Under the pieces are notes generated by a model. It was given only the letters and a program-made list of their open reading frames with translations, made no database searches and was not told where the DNA came from. Both the position numbers and the translations under genes were made by a program. Shown here piece by piece: positions 44,479 to 50,826 of a stretch of 64,000 nt of DNA. Position 1 is the stretch's first letter. The number at the start of each line of letters is the position of its first letter. The stretch lies in contig CP069437.1 in assembly GCA_016888885.1 (NCBI GenBank), positions 1,116,001-1,180,000 of the forward strand, written 5' to 3'. The stretch is from Faucicola sp902506215. Its GTDB lineage: Bacteria > Pseudomonadota > Gammaproteobacteria > Pseudomonadales > Moraxellaceae.

Positions 44479-44694
44479 GCAAATTATTTTAGCAAAATTT
44501 ATGCAAGCGTTATAGTGTATGAGTTGCCTTATATCCACCGCCTAAAGTCGGTGGTTTTACGGCAACGGCTGATAAAAAGCCAAGGGTGTTAGCTCACGAC
44601 CTTCACGAGCAAGCGGCGCTTTTTGTGCATATTGCGCCAGTTCCTCAGCGTCCGTAGTTTGCTCACGGGTAAATACCACATACGCAGACATGGG

Positions 44695-44775
44695 CTACTC
44701 CTTATTTAACAATTCAAGCAGTGCGCTGGCGGTTGCAGCAGAAGAAGCAGGATTTTGTCCAGTTAAGTGACTGGT
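44695..44775 (-). pseudogene. C-terminal remnant of a DJ-1/PfpI-family gene
   Basis: Twenty-six codons plus stop read T-S-H-L-T-G-Q-N-P-A-S-S-A-A-T-A-S-A-L-L-E-L-L-N-K-E. The T-G-Q-N-P-A-S-S-A motif is typical of the end of DJ-1/PfpI class I glutamine-amidotransferase-like proteins. An in-frame TAA lies directly upstream and the rest of the gene is absent. The stop codon is four bases before the DUF1330 start, so the two were probably one operon before a deletion. Confidence 0.6.
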
Positions 44776-44793
44776 TTAAGTGAAGTGATATAA

Positions 44794-44830
44794 TAAAAAG
44801 CTGCCTTTTATGTGATATTTTAGGCAGCTC
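44794..44830 (-). terminator. Terminator downstream of the ABM monooxygenase gene
   Basis: AGCTGCC and GGCAGCT form the stem with a long A/T loop and TTTTATT on the minus-strand exit side. Confidence 0.85.
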
Positions 44831-44896
44831 TTTAATAGGCTTAAGCTCAAGAGAATTGGGCTTAAAAGCTTAAACTTAGTAAAATTAGGCTTCAAT

Positions 44897-45199
44897 CTAA
44901 GCTGGTAGTTTACTCGCCAACACATCTACTTTTTCAATAGAAGGCGGTTCTGAAAATAGTTCATCTGCTTGGGCCATCAAAGCGGCGGCAACCTTGCCCG
45001 ATAAATGCGCTTCGCGACCTGCCTCATCAGGGAATGCATCAAAGATACCAAAGGTTGAAGGGCCAAGGCGTAGCCCAAACCATGCAACTGTGGCGGGTTC
45101 TTCATTGACGATAGGCAGACCCGCTTTTAGGAAATCTTCTACTTGTTGTTCTTTACCTGGTTTAGCTTCAAGACGGACATATAAAGCGGTTTTAACCAT
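44897..45199 (-). CDS. ABM-family (putative quinol monooxygenase) protein
   Basis: About 100 residues of the antibiotic-biosynthesis-monooxygenase ferredoxin-like fold: V-R-L-E-A-K-P-G-K-E-Q-Q-V-E near the start, T-F-G-I-F-D-A-F-P-D-E-A-G-R-E-A-H-L-S-G in the middle. E. coli YgiN is a quinol monooxygenase of this fold. Next to a NemR-like regulator and a quinone-oxidoreductase-like gene a role in quinone or aldehyde stress is likely. The Met at 45199 is preferred over the adjacent Met at 45202. Confidence 0.85.
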   Translation of the reverse strand: MVKTALYVRLEAKPGKEQQVEDFLKAGLPIVNEEPATVAWFGLRLGPSTFGIFDAFPDEAGREAHLSGKVAAALMAQADELFSEPPSIEKVDVLASKLPA

Positions 45200-45748
45200 C
45201 ACTAATACTCCAATATTGACTAGCCGACATTGACTAGCATTAAAATTGAGTCTAAACCACTGTCATATTCATGTCAAACGGCTTTACCGCATAGCTTTGT
45301 TGTATAAAGGTTACATAAACATTTGCGCTTTAAGTCGTGGGGAATGTCTGTATCCGCTTAAATTTGAGGTTGATATTACTTCCTTTATGCTTGCTTTAAC
45401 CATAACGAAGAAACAAGCATAAGTGACAAGCATAAGTGATAAGGTGTAAATGATGTTGCACTCGCTACACTGGATTGGGTACACTGGTACAACAATAAAT
45501 AACGGCATTTTACCAAGGGCTATTTTTCGCGCAAACACATTCGCACAAACACAGCCGCAAAATGTGAGCTTAGCTTGTATCTTCAACCTTGCGCTCTTGA
45601 CCTTACACCTTTAGCATAGGCTCAGAATATCGACTATTTTTCATTAATTCTATCAGATCAGGCTGACTGAGCTAAGACAACCTGCCTGTAATGCACTAAA
45701 AACACTGCATTTAATTAAAATAACCCGCTATTACAAAAGGACAAATCC
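45200..45748. other. 549-bp intergenic region
   Basis: No credible gene. It contains short direct duplications such as ACAAGCATAAGTG twice near 45413-45440 and TTGACTAGC twice near 45216-45238. It may be residue of deleted genes in the damaged NemR-like locus, but no homologous fragment was recognised. Confidence 0.4.
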
Positions 45749-46747
45749 ATGAAAGCCGTATCGTATGTTATCAATAACCATGATGATTTTAAAAACTCAT
45801 TGGTAGATATTGAAAAAGCGAAGCCTACGCTTAAGGAGCGTGATGTACTGGTAAAAGTGCAGGCAATCTCTGTGAATCCAGTTGATACCAAAGTGAGAAA
45901 AAATTCGTCTGAAGCAAATAATCGTATTTTAGGTTGGGATGCCGTTGGGGAAATTATCGAAGTTGGCTCAAAAGTTACCTCGTTTAAAGTAGGAGATTGT
46001 GTTTGGTATGCTGGCGATTTAACCCGAGATGGTAGTAATGCTGAGTTTCAAGCAGTCGATGAACGAATTATCAGTCTTAAACCCATGACAGTATCTAATG
46101 CAGAAGCCGCAGCATTGCCATTAACTGCTATCACCGCATGGGAAATGCTGTTTGATCGCTTTCAAATTTCAGAAACAGAAGTTGGCAGTATTTTAATTAT
46201 TGGTGGTGCAGGCGGTGTAGGATCAATTGCTATTCAGCTCCTAAAAGCAAAAACAAATCTGACCGTTATAGCAACAGCGTCACGTGAAGAAACCAAATCT
46301 TGGGTAAAATCATTGGGTGCCGACCATGTGATTGATCATAGCAAAGATTTAAATGCACAAATCGAAGCACTAGGCATTGAAAAACCAAAGTATGTATTCT
46401 CTACAAATCATACAGACACCTATATCAAGCAAATAGTTTCTCTGATTGCACCACAAGGTAAGCTTGGATTGATCGATGATCCACAAACATTTGATATTAT
46501 GCCGTTTAAGACCAAATCTATTTCTATCCATTGGGAGTTCATGTTCACCCGTTCAATGTTTGAAACCGATGATATTGAAAAGCAAGGTGAGCTATTGCAA
46601 CAGGTTGCCCAGTTAGTTGACCAGCAAAAAATTAGAAGTACCCTTAACCAAAATCTAGGCAAAATTAACGCTGCAAACTTGGAGAAGGCGCATAAGCTGC
46701 TTGAATCAGGTAAGTCAAAAGGCAAAATTGTACTAGAAGGTTTTTAA
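45749..46747 (+). CDS. Zinc-type alcohol dehydrogenase / quinone oxidoreductase-family protein
   Basis: 332 residues of the MDR superfamily. The GroES-like domain contains V-N-P-V-D-T-K and G-W-D-A-V-G-E-I; the NAD(P) motif is G-G-A-G-G-V-G-S-I-A near 150. Catalytic and structural zinc cysteines are absent, so it is of the zinc-independent quinone-oxidoreductase kind. AAAGGACAA precedes the ATG. Reduction of quinones or enones is inferred. It is probably a member of the NemR-like regulator's neighbourhood. Confidence 0.87.
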   Translation: MKAVSYVINNHDDFKNSLVDIEKAKPTLKERDVLVKVQAISVNPVDTKVRKNSSEANNRILGWDAVGEIIEVGSKVTSFKVGDCVWYAGDLTRDGSNAEFQAVDERIISLKPMTVSNAEAAALPLTAITAWEMLFDRFQISETEVGSILIIGGAGGVGSIAIQLLKAKTNLTVIATASREETKSWVKSLGADHVIDHSKDLNAQIEALGIEKPKYVFSTNHTDTYIKQIVSLIAPQGKLGLIDDPQTFDIMPFKTKSISIHWEFMFTRSMFETDDIEKQGELLQQVAQLVDQQKIRSTLNQNLGKINAANLEKAHKLLESGKSKGKIVLEGF

Positions 46748-46803
46748 AACATATCTTATAAAACCCATCTTGTAGAACACAGTCCCTTAAGTAACTCACC
46801 AAA

Positions 46804-46831
46804 CGGCTGGCAGAACGAACACTGCCAGCCG
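46804..46831. terminator. Strong hairpin between convergent genes
   Basis: CGGCTGGCAG and CTGCCAGCCG form a perfect 10-bp GC-rich stem with an 8-nt loop. There is only a weak T stretch on either side. It lies between the oxidoreductase gene and the convergent bacterioferritin group. Confidence 0.6.
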
Positions 46832-46888
46832 AAATCACCCATCATCTTGGCTATGCCAATTTGCCAAACACGACAACTAAAACGACAA

Positions 46889-46981
46889 TCAGTAAATCAC
46901 TGCCACTAAGATGATGATAAGCCATGCCATCAGTATAGAGATGACAGAAATCAACGCGGCTTGGGTATATTGATGGTTCAT
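46889..46981 (-). CDS. 30-residue putative membrane peptide
   Basis: The ORF encodes M-N-H-Q-Y-T-Q-A-A-L followed by twenty mostly hydrophobic residues (I-S-V-I-S-I-L-M-A-W-L-I-I-I-L-V-A-V-I-Y) and a stop. It starts 28 bp after the stop of the downstream bacterioferritin gene on the same strand, with GGAAT before the ATG, so it may be the last cistron of that operon. It is not in any family I recognise. Confidence 0.4.
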   Translation of the reverse strand: MNHQYTQAALISVISILMAWLIIILVAVIY

Positions 46982-47008
46982 ACAGTTATTCCGACGCGCT
47001 GATATGCG

Positions 47009-47479
47009 CTATGATTCTAATAAACTTTGCGTATAATTTTCGATGCCCATCGAGGTCAGCAGTTCCATCTGCGTTTCTAGCCAATCAATGTGCGCTTCGC
47101 TACCGTCTTTGAGTTTAATCAATAATTTGCGAGAGACAAAATCGCTTTTCTGCTCACATAAAGCAATCGCATTTTTGATGATGTCAGTTTTTTGATACTC
47201 GAGTTGCAAATCACAACGCAAAATTTCAGCGACATTTTCACCGATTAAAATTTTGCCAAGCTCTTGCAAGTTTGGTAGACCATCTAGCATTAAGATACGC
47301 TCAATGAGGTCATCTGCCCATTTCATCTCGTGAATCGACTGATGATACAATTTTTCATTGAGTTCACTTAGTCCCCAGTTTTTGGCGATACGTGCGTGTA
47401 AGAAGTACTGGTTAATAGCAATCAATGCCTGACCCAAAACTTGGTTTAGCGCTCTTAGAATTTCTTTATCGACTTGCAT
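47009..47479 (-). CDS. bfr: Bacterioferritin, heme-binding subunit lacking a ferroxidase centre
   Basis: 156 residues. E51, M52, E94 and H130 of the bacterioferritin core are present, and M52 is the heme-iron ligand. Three ferroxidase residues are replaced: E18 is Ala, H54 is Trp and E127 is Ser. It should bind heme between subunits but not oxidise iron itself. It is downstream of the other bacterioferritin gene on the same strand and the two probably assemble into one mixed 24-mer, as in Neisseria and some pseudomonads. Confidence 0.9.
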   Translation of the reverse strand: MQVDKEILRALNQVLGQALIAINQYFLHARIAKNWGLSELNEKLYHQSIHEMKWADDLIERILMLDGLPNLQELGKILIGENVAEILRCDLQLEYQKTDIIKNAIALCEQKSDFVSRKLLIKLKDGSEAHIDWLETQMELLTSMGIENYTQSLLES

Positions 47480-47514
47480 AATGTTTACCTTAGTTGCCTT
47501 ATTGCTTTGTCGCC

Positions 47515-47994
47515 TTATTCAGAGATGTCACCGAGCTGAGATTGCAGATAATTGGGCAGTCCCATCATATCAATCAGTCTTAGCTGCTGCTCCAACCAAT
47601 GCGCATGGTCTTCTTCGGTATCGACCAATTGGGCGACCAAAATCTCACGGGTGACATAGTCTTGCTCTTGCTCACAAAGCGCAATGCCGTCTTTGAGATG
47701 TTGACGAACCGCATATTCAAGCTGCAAATCGGCTTTTAGCATACTTGGCACATCATGACCGATGTTGATATCGGCAACTTTCATGTTGGGCATGCCTTCT
47801 AGCATCAACACACGATTGATTAAGGCACGCGCATGATCGCTTTCTTCTTCCATTTCATGGTGCATACGCGTATGAAGTTTTGGATAATGCCATTCATGAT
47901 ACATTTGCGCATGAATAAAGTACTGGTCACGAGCCCCCAGTTCACCACTAATTAAGAAATTTAGATAATCAATAACAGCTTGGCTGCCTTTCAT
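47515..47994 (-). CDS. bfr: Bacterioferritin, ferroxidase-active subunit
   Basis: 159 residues. The ferroxidase residues are all present (E18, E51, H54, E93, E127, H130) but the heme-ligand position 52 is Ser. This is the complement of the adjacent subunit. The two genes are 35 bp apart, so they are cotranscribed. The product stores iron as a ferric mineral. bfd, which helps release the iron, is 200 bp upstream on the same strand. Confidence 0.92.
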   Translation of the reverse strand: MKGSQAVIDYLNFLISGELGARDQYFIHAQMYHEWHYPKLHTRMHHEMEEESDHARALINRVLMLEGMPNMKVADINIGHDVPSMLKADLQLEYAVRQHLKDGIALCEQEQDYVTREILVAQLVDTEEDHAHWLEQQLRLIDMMGLPNYLQSQLGDISE

Positions 47995-48110
47995 GGGTAT
48001 ATCCTTGAAAAATGAACAGAAACAACGGTTAGGTATTATCTGAAATACTAAATTAAAGTGACGTTAAAAACAATTCATCGCAGCAAATAATTTACACTAT
48101 TTATCAGTCG

Positions 48111-48149
48111 CTCATTCAATTAGCCCAATAAATGCGCTAATTGAATGAG
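48111..48149. terminator. 14-bp perfect-stem hairpin between bfd and bfr
   Basis: CTCATTCAATTAGC and GCTAATTGAATGAG pair over 14 bp with an 11-nt loop. There is no T-run on the minus-strand side, so it may be a processing, stability or rho-independent-like site between bfd and the bacterioferritin genes. Confidence 0.6.
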
Positions 48150-48192
48150 ATTAGGGGTTTAGGCTAACAGGTTATTAGGCAACGTTAATACA

Positions 48193-48396
48193 TTAGGCAA
48201 CTTCAATAAATAGGTGCGTATAGTCATTGATACTCTGGGCGTACTCTTCGAGATAACCTTCAATCATTGGCTGACAGCCGCCACAGCAAGTAGCCACATC
48301 AAGCTCAGCTTGTAACGCCTCTAAGCTGTCATGACCTTGTTCAATGGCTGTTTTGATTTGACTTTCTTTGACCGCATTACAGATACACACAAACAT
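48193..48396 (-). CDS. bfd: Bacterioferritin-associated ferredoxin
   Basis: 67 residues. It begins M-F-V-C-I-C-N-A-V and has the second cysteine pair in T-C-C-G-G-C, giving the C-x-C...C-x-x-C [2Fe-2S] site of Bfd. It reduces the heme of bacterioferritin to mobilise stored iron. The Met at 48396 is the family start; the frame is open to 48492 but that would overlap exbD. A Fur-box-like sequence lies just upstream. Confidence 0.93.
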   Translation of the reverse strand: MFVCICNAVKESQIKTAIEQGHDSLEALQAELDVATCCGGCQPMIEGYLEEYAQSINDYTHLFIEVA

Positions 48397-48426
48397 ACGC
48401 ACCTCGTTGATAAATTTTCTTATATA

Positions 48427-48450
48427 ATAATGATAACTATTCTTATTATC
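48427..48450. promoter_or_regulatory. Fur-box-like sequence upstream of bfd
   Basis: It contains TAATGATAACTATTCTTATT, matching about 14 of 19 consensus positions, and lies about 30 bp before the bfd ATG. This is the expected arrangement for an iron-starvation gene. Confidence 0.6.
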
Positions 48451-48472
48451 AAGAAAAATTTTCTCAATCAGG

Positions 48473-48874
48473 CTATTCACTGACAAACGCAATTTTGGTT
48501 AGCTTGTTTTCGCTTGCTGTTGCTAGGATTTGCGCGACGGTATCATATCGACTGTCTTTATCGACGCGTAGCTGAATGCTTGGGGTCTCGCTTAATTTGC
48601 CTTGTTCGGCAAAGCGCGTGTTTAATTGCGCCAAACTGATACTGGCATCATCCCAAAAAATCTTGCCATCTTTATCAATGCTTACTTGTATCACTTTGGG
48701 CGGGGCTTCATTGACTTGTGCTGAGGTTTTGGGCAAATTTAGCGGTACACTGGGATTGATTACCGTTGCTGTCACCAAAAAAATAATCATCAATACCAGC
48801 ATGATATCAATCAGTGGAATCAGATTGATTTCATTCATGCCCGTCGAAGCGTCATCACCGAGTTGAAATGCCAT
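48473..48874 (-). CDS. exbD: ExbD/TolR-family energy-transducing protein
   Basis: 133 residues. It has a single N-terminal membrane helix (I-P-L-I-D-I-M-L-V-L-M-I-I-F-L-V-T) containing the functional Asp (I-D-I-M), followed by a periplasmic domain. With ExbB it couples proton flow to TonB. No tonB gene is in the window. It follows exbB by about 45 bp. Confidence 0.92.
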   Translation of the reverse strand: MAFQLGDDASTGMNEINLIPLIDIMLVLMIIFLVTATVINPSVPLNLPKTSAQVNEAPPKVIQVSIDKDGKIFWDDASISLAQLNTRFAEQGKLSETPSIQLRVDKDSRYDTVAQILATASENKLTKIAFVSE

Positions 48875-48921
48875 AAGTTATTCCCTGTTTATCTATTTAT
48901 CTGTTTAGCGTTGGGTCAAGG

Positions 48922-49593
48922 TTAGGTGTTTTTCAGCATTAAGTCAGCGGCGTTAGTTTGTTGCTTGGGCTGCGAGCTGGTTTGCAAATGGGGCTGGGTG
49001 GCTAAACTAGTTTGCGTAACTTGGCTGGAAGAATTCATCAACACGTTGGCAAGTAAGGTATGCGCCGTGTCATTCGCTTGGTGCATGGCTTTGCGATTGA
49101 TTCGTACTACGACATTGTACATAATCACTGCAGGAATCGCTACCGCAAGCCCAAGCCCAGTCATAATCAAAGCCTCCCCAACCGGTCCTGCGACTTGACC
49201 AAGTCCTGCTTGACCTGATTTAGCGATGCTATCTAAGGCATGAAAAATCCCCCACACGGTACCAAATAGCCCAATAAAAGGGGCAATGGCAGCAGTCGTA
49301 CCAAGGATATTTAAGCCCTGCTCACTGGCAAAACGGTAGCGATTGAGCTGTTGCAGTAACTGCTGCTCAGTGACCAATTTTTGATTGTCTAGGGATAAGG
49401 TAGTAAGTTGAGATTGCTGTTGGTGAATTTTCTGGGTCAAATCTTGCGACACTGTCTTGGCAATTTTTTGGCTATTTAAGATACGTAAAATGCCTGTAAT
49501 CCAAGACAGCATCGATAAAACAATTAACACAAAAAATAACGTCTTGGTCACTACATCTGTATATTGCCAGTAATTTGCAAAATCCATAATCAT
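48922..49593 (-). CDS. exbB: ExbB/TolQ-family proton channel
   Basis: 223 residues with three membrane segments. The conserved G-T-V-W-G-I-F-H-A and G-P-V-G-E-A-L-I-M-T-G-L-G-L-A-V-A-I-P-A segments identify the MotA/TolQ/ExbB family. AGGAA precedes the ATG. An IS982 copy sits 27 bp upstream of the start, between this gene and a Fur box. Confidence 0.92.
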   Translation of the reverse strand: MIMDFANYWQYTDVVTKTLFFVLIVLSMLSWITGILRILNSQKIAKTVSQDLTQKIHQQQSQLTTLSLDNQKLVTEQQLLQQLNRYRFASEQGLNILGTTAAIAPFIGLFGTVWGIFHALDSIAKSGQAGLGQVAGPVGEALIMTGLGLAVAIPAVIMYNVVVRINRKAMHQANDTAHTLLANVLMNSSSQVTQTSLATQPHLQTSSQPKQQTNAADLMLKNT

Positions 49594-49626
49594 TCCTATA
49601 ACACGATAAATATAAAAACTAACTTT

Positions 49627-50608
49627 ACCCCACTCTCAACTTGAAATAAGCAATTCAAACTGAAGTGGGGGATTACCTAACTGTTTATTGATTACAAAGC
49701 AGAAGTTATGAGCCAAGATTTTACGCATAAATCTGTGGGATAAATGCCATAAATCTCTAGCTCTCACCTTTTGCATGTTAAACCGCTGTGATAACTGACC
49801 AATCACCGTCTCAATATTGCGACGAGCATTTTTAAGACGATTAAGTACACTGATTGGTCGTTTATCGGGCATATTTTTTCTAAGCGGTGTTTGCAAATCA
49901 ACACATCGCTTAAAGCAATACTCAGATAAATCAGGGCTAATATAGCCCATATCTGCACCTAACAAGCCTTTGATATTATCAAGCATATCAGGTGCAACAA
50001 GCCTTTCATCTATCTTAGCAGAGGCAAAGGTAAAATTGGTTATCATGCCCGATAGATTAATAAGTAAATGTCCTTCAAAGCCAAAATATTTTTGTTGCTT
50101 TGAGGCACAGTAACTATAACTGCCTTCGTATTTGAAGGTTTTATGCCGATAGGCTCTGGCATATTGACACACCGGAATGGGAAAGCCATCAATAAAATGA
50201 ATGTTGTCTTGCCCATGCTGTTTAACGATATGCTGTTGTATCAAAGTTTTTACTTGTAACAAATTGACGCATTGCTTGGCAAAGTTTGGATATGAGCCTA
50301 TTTGTGGAAACCATGTTTGCCAATGCTGTTTAAAATACTGATGGATTTGCGAATCGGTGTCCATCTGTAAAAACTCACCCACTATCTCCATGGTGATAAT
50401 TTCACTGTCGGTTAGCTTTGGTGCATATCCGCCTTGTCTTAGCCGGTTTGTTACAATCTTTTTGTAGTAGTCATCTACCATTAGATAGATTTTAATGATA
50501 AATTCATCAATGGGCATGGCTTATCCTCTAATCTTTTTGGTCATTGATTAAAGTTTAAGTTCATGCCTTTTTTGTTTCAACCCCGCTTAAAAGTGTTGAG
50601 AGTGGGGT
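49627..50608 (-). mobile_element. IS982-family insertion sequence (982 bp)
   Basis: Terminal inverted repeats ACCCCACTCTCAAC are at both ends. The element is flanked by a perfect 7-bp duplication TAACTTT (49620-49626 and 50609-50615). It carries one intact transposase gene in the same orientation as exbB. Confidence 0.95.
49636..50517 (-). CDS. IS982-family transposase
   Basis: 293 residues. The N-terminal P-K-L-T-D-S-E-I-I-T-M-E-I-V-G-E is typical of IS982. The acidic triad is in F-I-D-G-F-P-I-P-V, G-A-D-M-G-Y and N-I-E-T-V-I-G-Q-L. The frame is complete, so the copy may be active. Confidence 0.93.
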   Translation of the reverse strand: MPIDEFIIKIYLMVDDYYKKIVTNRLRQGGYAPKLTDSEIITMEIVGEFLQMDTDSQIHQYFKQHWQTWFPQIGSYPNFAKQCVNLLQVKTLIQQHIVKQHGQDNIHFIDGFPIPVCQYARAYRHKTFKYEGSYSYCASKQQKYFGFEGHLLINLSGMITNFTFASAKIDERLVAPDMLDNIKGLLGADMGYISPDLSEYCFKRCVDLQTPLRKNMPDKRPISVLNRLKNARRNIETVIGQLSQRFNMQKVRARDLWHLSHRFMRKILAHNFCFVINKQLGNPPLQFELLISS

Positions 50609-50625
50609 TAACTTTAAATGTTAGT

Positions 50626-50644
50626 ATAAATGATAATCATTATC
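50626..50644. promoter_or_regulatory. Fur box, now separated from exbB by IS982
   Basis: ATAAATGATAATCATTATC matches the Fur consensus at 16 of 19 positions and is identical to the box upstream of the TonB receptor at 55215. Without the IS it would lie about 45 bp upstream of exbB. Confidence 0.85.
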
Positions 50645-50826
50645 AACAAAAATATTAAAAATTAGGCTAAATTGAACAAGCGACTGTATTAAACCACTTT
50701 AATTAACCCACTTTAAAATATTAAGCAACTTTGATATCAAATGGCTTTAAAACCTCAATTTGCTTCTTTATATTCGCTTTGTGTGAGCTTTATCTTGGGC
50801 AAAATAAAGTTTTCTCACATTGCCGC

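Larger units (their letters stand above)
43355..44571 (-). mobile_element. IS200/IS605-type tnpB-only element, copy 2 (1217 bp)
   Basis: Boundaries are fixed by the DUF1330 reading frame. On the coding strand the element follows TTTTTAT, starts CAGCCGTTGCCGTAAAACC, has a left-end hairpin CCACCG...CGGTGG, and ends in a right-end hairpin CCCCTTGC-TTTA-GCAAGGGG followed by AGGAAGTCAA. There is no duplication and no tnpA. The ends match copy 1 at 8263-9474. Confidence 0.93.
43175..44691 (-). pseudogene. DUF1330 gene split by a tnpB element
   Basis: The 5' part (44691-44572, 40 codons, M-S-A-Y-V-V-F-T-R-E ... L-A-F-Y) and the 3' part (43354-43175, 59 codons plus stop, G-Q-L-E-V-L-E-G-N ... V-E-D-A-I) are separated by the 1217-bp element. 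Joining them gives one uninterrupted 99-residue DUF1330 protein with the family motifs E-V-L-E-G and R-D-W-Y-N-S-P-V-Y. Members are small alpha/beta-barrel dimers of unknown or oxidoreductase-linked function. As it stands the gene is broken. Confidence 0.9.

Noticed and set aside
44479..44538. Twenty-residue N-terminal extension of tnpB copy 2
   Set aside because: Copy 1 starts at the homologous Met, and the extension is encoded by the element's non-coding left end.
45311..45586. 91-codon minus-strand frame in the 45.2-45.7 kb gap
   Set aside because: Composition is unlike neighbouring proteins, it has no ribosome-binding site or recognisable motif, and it covers short direct duplications.
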